A stretch of 64,000 bases of DNA. Origin: Alternaria dauci (taxonomy: Eukaryota; Ascomycota; Dothideomycetes; Pleosporales; Pleosporaceae). Shown here one piece after another: positions 11,601 to 22,374 of this stretch. Location: the NCBI RefSeq assembly GCF_042100115.1, contig NC_091281.1, forward strand, positions 992,001 to 1,056,000, given 5' to 3'. Each line of letters begins with the position of its first letter. The stretch's first letter is position 1. Below the pieces are notes generated by a model. The model saw only the letters and a program-made list of their open reading frames with translations, ran no database searches and was not told where the DNA came from. The position numbers and the translations under genes were made by a program.

Positions 11601-13929
11601 TTCTTCCTTCGCCGGGGCAAGTCATCCGGATCGCTCAATGACTAGCATCACGGCCGAAGTAAAGAAAATCCACTCTGTGAGAAGTGTCGCATCCGCCTAG
11701 CTTCGAGTAGGCTCGTGATTGGCTCCCATTGCGGAAAATATAAATCCAACCGACAAGCCAACGCGGAAGCCCAGGACTAGATCTTGCATTTAGCCTCGTC
11801 GAGGGCTGCTGAGGTCCAAAAATAATCATAGATAGCGGATATTTCGACGTTAACAGCAGGTCTTATATCACCTGTAGATTACTCTCATCTCTCATTACGG
11901 CTCCCCGAAGCTACGGCATGCGCATAACGGCCTGTCCAGGGTCTCGGGATTCATGCCCTTTCCCGGCGGGCCCTGCCGTTTTGTTGATTCAGTCGTCCTC
12001 GTAGAGCTCCGTGTTTTAATGCTGATCCTGGCAGTAGAATCGGCGAACAGATGGGGAGACGTATCGTGGAGCTGTAGTACGAGCAATTCGACTGCTGTCG
12101 TAAAATGCTGACCTATTGAGCTTCGAGTCAGCCGCATGGCCAGGACCCGAGTATCACGACAGGCCTGCGGGCGGGATCTACGAACCGGTGCTCAGGACAC
12201 GTTGTGCCAAAGTAGTCGCTACAAGGGACCCTCGCTGGCCTCTCCGTCTCCCCTGTGGTCCTTGCATGCTTGCCCGTCGCTGGTCCCATTGTCGATTTGC
12301 GACTGGGTGCGGGCCGAGCAGCTCCCTGGCTGGTCTCAGTGCCCAACAGGTCTCCTCGGAGTCCAACTCAAACCTGACAATGATGTACCTCTTCGGGGTG
12401 CTCTCTGCATACCCATCCCCGCGAATGCGGCTCAGGCTCGCTTTCCAGGCAACCCGCAGCATCTCGTGATGTATGGCAAGCGAGCCATGGAGGATTCGCT
12501 CACCCCTCGACATGCCTAGGTAGTTTTGATCAGGCCCGCAACGGAGCGAGAAATTTCCGTCCGGTAAAGTGCTCTATCAATACCCAAGAGCCGTTTACCG
12601 ATATATGGAATGTGACTACGCATACATCCACCCGAATGACCATGGCCCACAGCCCAGACTGCGCCTCTCCGAGAAAGCCACGCCGCAACCGTTGGTGCGC
12701 AAATGGCTGGTCCAGGCGGATGATTTTCATCGAAACCCACAAAGAGTTTCGCAGCGAGATTGGTTTCGTGCCAATCTGGGCCCTTTCGAATATCAAAAAG
12801 CCGTTGACGTGAAACAATGTTCCTGACGCTGTGCCCTGCGTGACGCAGCACGGCGACCGTATTTCCGGGCGCAGGGAAAGGGAAAAAAAAGGAAGTGGCT
12901 GTCCTCAACATGCAACACATCCCACCATCGCATGGCAAAACGCGCTCATGCGCGACCATGCAGAAAAAACAACTGTGGCGGCTTCTGGAAAGTCGTCGGG
13001 TAAGCCGCAGGTGCGCGCGTGCAGAAGGATTATTGAAGTCTGGCGGCGTTGGCACTAAACAGGGCTGGTGCACCCTTACATTGCGATGGGTGGGGAACAT
13101 TCGTCCCGGCTCATAAGAAATCTCCTCAGGGAATGACGTGCCTGTGCAGCGAGCATTGGCTGTCTACCCGAAGAGGCCCCTATCCCTGCTTCGGACCTTA
13201 ATCTCCATGGCGTGAGGTTCGAGGCGCTCACCCAATACGCGGACTATGCGCGGTCGCCTGTCAGTGTCAACACTACCCGACGTCAATAGACGCCGGCAAC
13301 TCTATCCCCGTCGACAGCGTGTGCATAGTTCTAGCTACGGACTGACTTGCAGCTTGTCAGGCCCAATTGGAACAAAGTGATGGTAGCCACAAAGCCAGCA
13401 AATAAACCTTGATCGAGTCGCTACAAAAAGGGACTGCGTCGCACCGAATAATCGTATGTTAACCGTTGAATCTCGTCGACCACGACGATGCGCACAAAAA
13501 GCCACTATCGAGTCAATACGCGCGCTGTCCAAGGAGGGCAGGATGCTCGCCCACAACCATGTCGCAGGACGCCCCGATAAACTTTCGCCAATCCGCATCC
13601 ATGTGGCACAGCAAAGCAATGACAAGTCGTCCAACATCGAGCGTTACACAGAACCGACGGGGACGCGGGCTCTGGAAAAGCAAACATGGCCTGACCATGC
13701 GGGTCTCAACGGCCTTTCTTCGCACAAATATCGAGATCTGGCCAGTCGCTAGATCTAACGCGTTTTTTTTAGTCGCCACGTCGTGCAGCTGTCAAATCGG
13801 ATTGTTTTCACCTCGGTCCGCGAAGAATAATGGATGTCACGGAATTTAGTTCGCTGACACGTGCTTGAGAAAAACTTCGTAGTCGATTCATGTCGCTGGG
13901 CATAGGGCCCGGGTATTGATTCAATGAAC
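8633..13929. other. 5.3-kb stretch without a supportable gene
   Basis: The longest gap in the window lies upstream of the Zn2Cys6 gene and 3' of DBP10, both on the minus strand. Many ORFs of 60-190 codons overlap in all six frames, but none has family motifs, a signal peptide or sensible codon continuity, and I could not build a spliced gene from them. It is not obviously AT-rich, so there is no clear sign of RIP-degraded transposons. It could be a long regulatory region and 5' UTR of the transcription factor, a non-coding RNA locus or a worn relic. Confidence 0.45.
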
Positions 13930-16719
13930 TCAAAACTTGCGCTTTTTGGACGGACGAGCATTCTTTGCCCGGCGATTTTCCTGGACCTTGCGGTTCTTGC
14001 GAACAGCATCCACATCTCGAAGTTCGCTCTTGGCGCCACCATCCTTCCATGCACCGATGCGCTTCTCTTTCGCTTCAGCCACCCTCTTTTTCTGGACGTG
14101 ATAATCATCACGGTACCGATCAGCTTGCTTCGGAGCCTTCTCGGCCTTGTGCTTGTAGCGCGGGGCGTTATTGAAGGATGATGCAGACCTGTTGGGGGCT
14201 TCCATTTCACCCACACGAGGCATCTTGACCTTGTTTGCCTTGCGCCAGTCGTCGAAGCGACCACTGCGGAAACTGGCCGCGATTTTCTGCCCACTTTCTC
14301 CGACAATCATCTTCGCACCCTTGGAGCCATCTTCGTCGTTGGTACGGTTCACGTATTTCTTCGACTTTTTGTCCCAACGCATCTTGGACTTGGCGGCGTC
14401 TGCGAAGCCTTGGATTTCGTCGTTCACAAGCGACATCTCCGCCGCCCTTGCTGCAGTGACGAAATTCGAGTTGCCAGCGTCTCCTCCACTCACTCCATAG
14501 GCCTTTTCTTCTGCCATGTTCTCCTTGGGAAGGTAGGACATGAAAAAGTCATCGTTCTTCCAGCTGTCTTGTTTTGACTTCTTGGAAGATGGTTGTGAGA
14601 CGGACACCTCAAGCTCATCAGAGTCTGAGTCGTATACGCCATCAGCAACTTCCACTTCGTCTTCTGACCCTTCTTCATTGCTCTTCGATTCCCGTGGAGG
14701 TGGCTGAAGTGGGTCGAAGTCGTCTCCGGCAGCAAGTTTGTTGGCTGCTTGCTTGGCTTTTTGTCGTTCCACTTGCTCGCGCCTCTTGCGCATAATTTCG
14801 GCTGTCTCGCTCTGCACACCTCGTTTGCCGATTTCAAATACAGTCTCTGTGGGTCGAAATGATTGGATCCTGGCAAGCATATCTTCCTTCGCTTTTTGGG
14901 CATTGTGTGCATCGTCGCTGAAGAGCATATGCGTCTCCGCAAAGTTTGGAGAGGCCACCAGCTCCTTAGCTCGTGCTACACTTTGTGCACTTGCCTGGTT
15001 GCGTGTCCGCTGGTATTGGCGCTCACCCTTTTCGGCTACACTTAGGAGTAGCGCTAGGTCCTCATCGTCGGTGAGCTGTTTGTTGACAAGCTCAACCGAA
15101 GACTCCAGCTGCCATGGTGCCAGGCTTCCGACAACAAAGTCTTCTGCGTAGTTTGGTTCCTCGCTCGACCTTCCGAGCAACAGTCTCTTTCCAAGAAACA
15201 GCTGTAGGTCTATCAAATAGGGTAGATCGACATGCCTGCATAAACTGTAGGCCCATCCCTTGCGTCCAGCTCGGGCGGTTCGTCCCACTCGGTGTACGAA
15301 GATCTTGGGCTGCGAAGGGAAGTCGTAATTGATGACGTGGTTGATATGGGGCATATCCACACCACGGGCAGCCACGTCGGTCACGACTAGGATACGGGTC
15401 AGGCCCATCCGAAAGTCCTGGATTTGCTCTTTGCGAGCTGTTTGGTCAAGGTTGCCGTACACTTTCAGAGTTAGTCACGCCACAATGCAACAACATGCGA
15501 TTACGTACCGTAGGATACAGCATATCCTGCACCGCGAAGAAGATTGGCCAGATACTCAACCCTATGTTTCGTTGCCGCGAAGATGATGGTAGACTCGGCG
15601 ACCGGGACGTCCTTGACGAAACCGTCGCTGCGTTTCCGCTTTTTGCTACTCGCCGCTTTTGCTGCATCTTCTTTGACTTTCTTTGCGGCGTCGGTCTCGC
15701 CCACAGGCACCTTGATGACATTATCGAGAAGGTGAAGCAGCGCGCCATCTCGATCACCCGACTTGATTGTGAAGTAAGCACTCTTGAGGTCTGGTGAAAT
15801 CTTGCTCTCGGCATCGAGACGGATAAGCTTTGGCTCTTGCAGACCAGCCCTTGCAAACTCTACGAGCGATTTTGGCAGTGTGGCACTGAACAGGAGTGTC
15901 TGCCTGGAAGCGGGAAGAGCGTGCAGAATCTCTGACAGTTGGGCAGCGAAACCCATTTCGAAAAGGCGGTCGGCTTCATCGAATACAATGTACTTGACGG
16001 AGGACAGGTCGAGGCCCATCTCGACCTTTAGATGCAGGAAGCGACCAGGAGTAGCAATGATGATGTCGGGGTTGGTGGTCATGGAGCTGAATTCTGGTCA
16101 CATTGTTAGTCTCGCCGTTGTTCCCAACTGAAGCCACTGTGGTGCACCTACGTTCTTCGAGACTGTCGCCGCCCACAAGCAGGATAGTCCTCAGATCTGT
16201 GCCGCGCCCCAACTCCTTGACGACCTTGAGTGTCTGCAGTGCGAGTTCTCGGGAGGGCGACATGATGATTCCGCGAGCGCCTACTTTGGCCGAATGCGCT
16301 TTGAGCTTCTGGATCATGGGTATGACGAAGGCCGCAGTCTTTCCGGAACCCGTCCTGGCCATGCCCACGACGTCTTGTCCGTCGAGCATGAGCGGGACGG
16401 CCTTGCGCTGGATGGGCGTCGGTATCTTGAATCCCTTCTGCGTAATGGCTTTGAGGAGCGCGGCATTTAGGCCCATGGCCTGGAAACCTCCCCCCTTCTT
16501 GACGGACTTGCCCACATTGGACGCTTTGCGGTTCGAGGCGGCCTGTTTCGCGGCGATGAAGGCCTCGTCGTCGGATCCGTCGTCGTGTCCAACATCGAGG
16601 TCTACTCCCAGCTCTGCGTCCAAGCCCGTCTCGTGCTGCACATCGTCGCCGCCAGCAAGGGCATCGAATATGTCGAACTCGGTTTCGGAGAGCGCCGGCG
16701 AGCTCGCGCGGGGAGCCAT
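13930..16719 (-). CDS. DBP10: ATP-dependent RNA helicase Dbp10 (DDX54-like), DEAD-box
   Basis: Three exons, 16719..16152, 16093..15509 and 15461..13930, with introns of 58 and 47 nt, giving 894 aa. Splicing restores SLEEQFSSM and then the [10 protein letters not shown] stretch across phase-1 junctions. Motifs are a Q-motif region (PTPIQ, about 101), Walker A ARTGSGKT (121-128), SPSREL, TPGR, DEAD, SAT, and [13 protein letters not shown]. The tail is long and Lys/Arg-rich and ends KKRKF. Dbp10 acts in 60S subunit assembly in the nucleolus. I chose the ATG at 16719 because its context is ideal (CCACCATGG); an in-frame ATG at 16755 would add 12 residues. It is head-to-head with RFA2. Confidence 0.93.
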
Positions 16720-16808
16720 GGTGGTGAGGTTGGTGGTGGGACTCGGACGCGACATGATGCACTGTACCTGCCTGACGTCTGCAGGTCGCGCCTTCCTCTC
16801 TGTCTGTT

Positions 16809-16820
16809 GGAAAATTTCGG
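16809..16820. promoter_or_regulatory. RRPE-like element in the DBP10/RFA2 promoter
   Basis: GGAAAATTTCGG contains the AAAATTT core of the rRNA-processing element found near many fungal ribosome-biogenesis genes. It lies about 90 bp upstream of the DBP10 start. The match is by eye to a short, AT-rich motif, so it is only suggestive. Confidence 0.35.
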
Positions 16821-16895
16821 GCACGGTCCTCTCGAACTCTTGGCGGGCAGGGATGGGGGAGGGCGCACCGGGCAGCTAGCTCCCACGTGCCCCGC

Positions 16896-16903
16896 GCGAT
16901 GAG
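16896..16903 (+). promoter_or_regulatory. PAC-like element (GCGATGAG)
   Basis: This is an exact match to the core of the PAC element (GCGATGAG), which in yeasts marks rRNA-processing genes together with RRPE. It sits 177 bp upstream of the DBP10 start and 72 bp upstream of the RFA2 start. DBP10 is a ribosome-biogenesis gene, which fits; the regulator was not identified here. Confidence 0.45.
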
Positions 16904-16916
16904 GCAGGTGCGTCCG

Positions 16917-16922
16917 ACGCGT
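16917..16922. promoter_or_regulatory. MluI cell-cycle box (ACGCGT) before RFA2
   Basis: A palindromic ACGCGT lies 53 bp upstream of the RFA2 ATG. In yeasts MBF binds this box at G1/S genes, including replication factors. The hexamer occurs by chance roughly once per 4 kb and is seen elsewhere in this window, so position and gene function are the only support. Confidence 0.4.
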
Positions 16923-16974
16923 TTTGTCCTCAGCGAACTTCTGCCATCGCGTCAGCCAAACCCACGCCTGCGAG

Positions 16975-17918
16975 ATGAGTATGCATCCCCGTTGCGACGT
17001 CCCACACAACCCCCACCCGCGCTAACTGCTGCAGGCTACAACGGCTACGAAACCTCGTACACGTCTTACGGCGCCGGCGGCGGCGCTGGCGGAGGCGGCT
17101 TCATCCCAGGAGAGGGCGGCAGCACACAGAGCCCGGGCGGTCGACAAGACCGTGCCCAAGACACGCTGCGCCCCGTCACCATCAAGCAGATACTCAACGC
17201 TCAGCTCGAAGCCGGCAGCAATGACGCCTTCAAGATCGACGGCACAGTCGTGACCCAGGTATGCGTGTCGGTGATTCGGTGGCCACTCTGCCTCTACTGA
17301 CGACCTGGCCAGCTCACATTTGTCGGCCAAATACGCAACATATCCAACCAGACTACCAACACCACATACCGGCTCGATGACGGCACTGGCAGCATAGAGG
17401 TCAAGCAGTGGGTCGATTCCGACTCCCAAGAACAGTCCAACCCCACCAAGGCCAAACTCGTCGAAGGGGCCTACTGCAGGGCGTGGGGCAAGCTGAAGAG
17501 CTTCAACGACCGAAGATCGGTCGGAGCGACTGTCATCCGACCCGTCGAAGACATGAACGAGGTTTCCTACCACCTACTCGAAGCCACCGCCGTACATCTA
17601 TACTTCACGCGCGGGCCTCCTGGTGGCGCGCAGGGCGGTGCGGCAGCTACGAATGGCGCCGGTGGACAGCAGCAAGCGGCCGCGGGTGACAGCTACGGTG
17701 GCTATGATCTTGGTGGCTACAGCCAGACAGCCAAGAAGGTGTACCGGTATCTGAGAGAAGCGCCGCAGTCGAACGAGGGCCTGAACCAGCACGAGATCGC
17801 TGCGAAACTCGGCATCGACACAGCAGATGTTGCACAGGCTGGTGGAGCTTTGCTGGATGGTGGTCTCATCTACACGACTGTTGACGACCAGACCTGGGCA
17901 ATCCTCGAGGCAAATTAA
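16975..17918 (+). CDS. RFA2: Replication protein A 32-kDa subunit
   Basis: Three coding exons, 16975..16978, 17035..17258 and 17313..17918, giving 277 aa, close to the usual length of about 270. The first exon supplies only ATG plus one base. Splicing at GTATGC with branch GCTAAC and GCAG gives an N-terminus MSYNGYETSYTSYGAGG. That Ser/Tyr/Gly-rich phospho-region is expected of RPA32. It is followed by an OB-fold (LTFVGQIRNISNQT, then DDGTGSIEVKQW) and a C-terminal winged helix (about 215-277, HEIAAKLGI...). RPA2 binds ssDNA with RPA1 and RPA3 in replication and repair. An unspliced reading from the ATG at 16887 is open but lacks family resemblance upstream. It shares a 255-bp promoter with DBP10. 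Confidence 0.9.
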
Positions 17919-18066
17919 GTGCAATGTCTATAGGCTCGTGACCTGGAGTGGAACTGAGCAAGCAGAACAGGATACATTATGCTGCTTTAACAACATCAGC
18001 ACGAACATGACGACTTATTATGATGGATTCCATCTACTGCTCGAGATCCCTGCTGCTTATCCGCGT

Positions 18067-18757
18067 TCATTTTTCCGCGTTCGTTGAGAGGAACAATATG
18101 CACGTCGCAACAATGGCGCATGAAACCACTGTGAAAACAACCTGCGTCTTCCAGCCCGTCTGCACCAACGCCCGCCGCTGACTGTACCGTGAGACTGTAC
18201 GGATGTAGTTTGACAGTCCTGATATCATGCATGCTATGGACAGCAACCAGAAGATGATTCCCAATGGTAGTGCGAAACGCTTTTCTGCAACGAGTTAGCA
18301 TGGCTCCCACTTTGTAGACAATCGGGTTCGTGATTTACCAAGTGGTGTGGGCCCTGATTTGAGGTGGAACGAGAGGACAATGGCTACAGACACGATGGCC
18401 ATGTACACACTAAGCTTCAGCCAGGACAGAAATGCTGCAGATTCCGTTAGCCATCGCATGTCCTGACGTGATTTGATTCGGCATACTTCGTTCATTCGCG
18501 GCATGGTCCCTTGCATCCGACGACACATTATCAAACAGCAATACACCAAACCAGGGTCTCTCCTTGAAGGCCACTCGGTCGTAATCATTGCTTCTAAAAA
18601 ATACACGTCAGATCGTGTGGGGCAAGCTCGAGATCATGGTACAGTACTGCTTTACTAAGATGGGTTGGCTTCCGAAAATGTTGTACAACGGTCGGTACGG
18701 TTCGGCTAGTATGGACTCATCTGCATCGCCCATGCGCGACGCAGGCCGAAAATCCAT
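18067..18757 (-). CDS. DUF202 (VTC1-like) membrane protein
   Basis: Four exons, 18757..18648, 18593..18487, 18434..18339 and 18284..18067, with introns of 52-54 nt, giving 176 aa. No single ORF shows this gene. The model joins the conserved DUF202 start (SDARDHAANERTFLSWLKLS) across an intron with GTATGC, GGCTAAC and CTGCAG. Three membrane spans follow: about 85-108, 115-137 and 153-172 (VVFTVVSCAIVATCILFLS). DUF202 proteins are small three-span membrane proteins related to the VTC1 part of the vacuolar polyphosphate polymerase. The cellular role of this group is not established. The first intron uses a weaker GTACTG donor, so the N-terminal 37 residues are less sure. It is divergent from the CIA30 gene, 241 bp apart. 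Confidence 0.78.
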
Positions 18758-18998
18758 GCTTTCTGGAGGACCACAGCAAATCGCTAGTAGCCGCGATGAG
18801 ATTGCGTTTTGGATAGAGTGTGCGGACGCGCATGAACGGACCTCGGGATGAGTGTGCTTGGATGGTCAGCCGCACGGGCCACATCATGAGATCACTACTT
18901 AGGTACTCGATTCGGACGCGCCTCCAATGTTTCAACGTCTGTTCGCTTAACATCATCCACGTAACTACCTAGGTATCATACATTCCACGTCCGCGAAT

Positions 18999-19970
18999 AT
19001 GGGTCTAGGAAGCGAACTCGTACTATTTGGTGGTGACAAGTAAGACGCACCAACAATGCATTGTCTGATCTAATGCTGACGAATTTGCACGCAGAGGCTG
19101 GAATGCTTCGGATTGGACGGCTAGTGATGACCGAGTAAGAGGAGGAGCATCTCAGGTAACCTGAAACCCCCAAATGAAGCAGTTGCAATGTTAACGTACT
19201 CGAACAAGTCGTACCTCACCATCAATGGTTCATCAGCACGTTTCCACGGCAATCTTGACATTACCACTCTCGGAGGTGCCGGCTTTGCCAGTCAACGCAC
19301 TACTGGCGAGAACCGCACCTGGGACTTGTCTGCATACGATGGCATCTATCTTGATATCGGGAAACATGACGGCAAGAACTACACGCTGACTCTCAAGGAC
19401 GAGATTCTGCCACTTATGCCAGATGGACGAGAACAATCGAGCGTCAGCCACGAGTACGACTTTGAATCGCAAAACAAACTCGGTCTGTTCGTCCCGTGGC
19501 ACGCAATGAAGCCAATGTATCGCGGCAGAGAAGTGGAGGATCCGAAGCCGTTGGATACGAAGAGCGTCAAGCGATTCAGCATCATGATGAGAAGGTAAAA
19601 TCTCAATCACCACTCGCGCAATTGCAATACTTAAAAATAAGCAGTTTCTTTGGCACTCAAGAAGGCGACTTTGACCTCACCATCAACTCGATCAAGGCTG
19701 TTGCGCAACCACACGACGTCGAGAAGCGTACCATTGGCAGCGGGAACAACACGAGAGTGAGACTTTAGTCAATTCAAAGTGCGAGCTGATAGCTAATGCG
19801 TATGTCAGGAAGAGCCATGGTCTTGGAAGAACTCCAATCTCGTTGGGCTGGCAGTTATCCTAGGTTCGGCATGGGTCATCTCGTGGGGATATTGTTGGTG
19901 GAAAGGATATGATATGAGTATCATGAGGTTCGGAAGGTGGTGGTCTGTCGTCAAGAACCCGACACTCTAG
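18999..19970 (+). CDS. CIA30-domain protein (NDUFAF1-related) with C-terminal membrane span
   Basis: Five exons, 18999..19039, 19095..19155, 19209..19594, 19645..19756 and 19809..19970, giving 253 aa. All four introns are about 50-55 nt and phase-consistent. The CIA30 domain covers about residues 8-190: LFGGDKGWNASDW, then ARFHGNLDITTLGGAGFASQ, WDLSAYDGI and a closing F-F-G-T-Q-E-G-D-F-D-L strand. Proteins with this jelly-roll-like fold include NDUFAF1, a mitochondrial complex I assembly factor. This copy has no obvious mitochondrial presequence and ends with a hydrophobic span (about 206-225, LVGLAVILGSAWVISW) and a short basic tail, so a membrane-anchored, non-mitochondrial role is possible. 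The last exon depends on a GTGAGA donor; without splicing the protein stops three residues later, after VRL. Confidence 0.82.
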
Positions 19971-21221
19971 ACAGAATACATACGATTCTGGTGCTTACAA
20001 TGTAGTTTTGGCAAATGGTTGGTTTAGTCGACGAAACTACCGTATCCCGGATGAGAACAATAATTTTGTCCGGTGGAGATCCTTGCATCATATCATGCCA
20101 CAAAATATGATGACACCTAGGTATGATCCTCTCCCTTCGCATATCGCCATCAGGTCTGTGTATGATATGTTATGCCTTATGCAACTCTTCAAAAGGCTAG
20201 AAAATGCCTGAATGCGCAATAAAAGTCGGAGTATGCTGTTAAAAGATGGTGGCATGTTACTGCCAACAGGTTCGGACTTGGTGGCTGTGGGTGGTGATGC
20301 AGGACTCCTGAGGTCTTATCCGCGCTGACAAGATCAACTTGATATACTGAATGCTGGTCGTATGGTTGGAAAATCCCGTAGAGCTTTTGGCGTCTGTCAT
20401 GCTCGTCGGTAATTTGTACAGCGCTTGGGCCCATGTTCGTCAGCTCATATACTTGGAGGATTGCTTGGCTGCATGTTTCGTGAGAACGTTTTGAGTAAGC
20501 GTTCGTAAGCATATTCTGCGTGCACAACGACCAAGTAGCAATGAACCGCCCAAGCAACGTGTCCCACCACCGACAGGAACGTTGCAGCTTGATGTTTATT
20601 GGCGCAGTGAGACAAGAAGCCTCCCGCGGACTTGGGATGCTTGACTCGGCTAGGGCGACCCACATTCAGGGTGAGCTCCCTCCTGCCAGTATCACCATCG
20701 TCTCCACGTCGCAATGGACGAGAGCCGCATCAACAGCGCTGCAGTGTTGTATGCACATCATAATTCAGATCAACGGGCGCAGTCTTCCTATGCAATTTCG
20801 TGTCTGCAGGCCGTTCAAATTACTGCCTGTTATGGACCGTTTCCGCTGCTTCAGGCACCACATCTCCAATCACCAGTTTCTCCGCTGCCAAGTCGCAGAC
20901 CATGGCTAGACCTTGCCAATTCGGTTGATGATGGGCAATCCTCCGCTCGCGGAAATTCTTTAGGTACTGTCCAGGACCGCAAGGTGGAGAGGCTGAGACG
21001 CTACGAGGCTGCATGAACATGGATTTTGATTGCAGCAACTGCAGTAGTGGCGGGCAAGGGGAGAAGATGGGTGATGAGTACGGACGCAGCGCACAACGTA
21101 TAAAGAGCGACAGGAGTACTGCGCCAAGTTGAATATCCGCTGGTGTTTCAATTTCGTCTCTCCAGGGTCTTCGATTTGTTTGTGATATTTGTTACCTTGC
21201 TAATAATACTGTCTCGCAATC
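19971..21221. other. 1.25-kb spacer
   Basis: No coding stretch is convincing. The right end should be the promoter and 5' UTR of the GH105 gene, whose ATG is preceded by a T-rich leader. ORFs here are shadows of each other in different frames. Confidence 0.45.
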
Positions 21222-22374
21222 ATGCATCTTCCGGCTCTCACCCTGGCTTTGGCTGGCACAGCACTTGCGGCGAAGAACTCCACCAAGCCGTACTCGACAT
21301 GGATGGCTTCTTCCTTTTTGTCAAAGGGCCAGCCCATGGACAACCACTATGTTGCCTCGGTCATCCATGAAGGTATCCAGAAAGCCGCCACCACGCAAAA
21401 CGACTCTGCTCTGCTGGCGTACGCGTCCAAGGCCGTCTCGTCGGTCGTTTCGTCCAACGGCACCATCAAGGGTTGGAACGCAACCTTCTACACGTTGGAC
21501 GACATCCGGGTTGGCAACAACATCCTTTACTTCTGGAACTCGGAGGGCCGCAAGGACGACAAATACGTTGTTGCTGCCAAGGGTCTCCGTGAGCAGCTGA
21601 ACCGATGGCCGCGCACCCCCTCGGGCGGGTTCTGGCACAGGGCCCCTATCTATGCGAACCAGATGTGGTTGGATGGTATCTACATGGCTGATACCTTCTA
21701 TGCGACCTACACATCATACTTTGAGCCCGACAACACGACTGCGTGGAACGACATTGAGTTGCAATTCGACCTGATCGAGGAGCACTGCCGAAACACGACA
21801 ACCAACCTGCTGTACCACGGCTACAGCGAAGACAAATCGACTGTGGGCTGACCCCGAGACTGGTGCTTCACCCTACGTCTGGGACCGTGCTCTGGGATGG
21901 TACTTTGTTGCGCTCGCCGAGGTCCTGGAGGTCTTCCCCAAGACTCACGCTGGCTACTCCAAGCTGGTTGACTACTTTGTCACTCTCGCGGCCGGCATCA
22001 AGGACGTTCAGGATATTAGCGGCGGATGGTGGCTCCTCATGGACCCGGAACTTGCTGGAAGGGAAGGAAACTACATCGAGTCGAGTGCCACTGCCATGTT
22101 CACCTACGCATACATGAAGGGTGTCAGGCTGGGTCTGTTGGAGAAGTCGTACCAGGAGACGGCGTCCAAGGCGTGGGATCTGCTGTTGGACGACTTCATC
22201 CAGTACGAGAAGAACGGAACTATCAGCTTTACCGGCACGGTTACTGTGGGAAGTTTGAGGGGCGATGCGTCTTACGAATACTACACTGGTGTTGAGACGC
22301 TGATCAACGATGGCAAGGGCGCTGGTGCGTTCATGTACGCCGCCACCGAGATGGAGAAGGCTGGATTGGAGTAG
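21222..22374 (+). pseudogene. GH105-type unsaturated rhamnogalacturonyl hydrolase, frameshifted
   Basis: The ATG at 21222 begins a signal peptide (MHLPALTLALAGTALA), then a glycoside hydrolase family 105/88 (alpha/alpha)6-barrel enzyme. Visible blocks are W-P-R-T-P-S-G-G-F-W-H, NQMWLDGIYMADTFYA with the conserved Asp region, and later WADPETGASPYVWDRALGWYF and GNYIESSATAMFTYA. Such enzymes remove unsaturated galacturonyl residues from rhamnogalacturonan I fragments after lyase cleavage and are usually secreted in plant-associated fungi. The reading frame breaks at 21842-21850: the first frame stops at TGA (21849-21851), while the family sequence resumes in the +1 frame from about 21844 and runs to 22374. 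No intron can span the break without deleting conserved residues. A lost dinucleotide or one extra base would explain it; an assembly error is equally possible. Confidence 0.8.

Noticed and set aside
12516..13100. 194-codon minus-strand ORF in the 5.3-kb gap
   Set aside because: It has no domain, signal peptide or splice context, and the opposite strand is equally open.
16887..17300. Unspliced RFA2 start at 16887
   Set aside because: The added N-terminus is Arg/Pro-rich and unlike RPA32, whereas splicing the 4-nt exon gives the conserved start.
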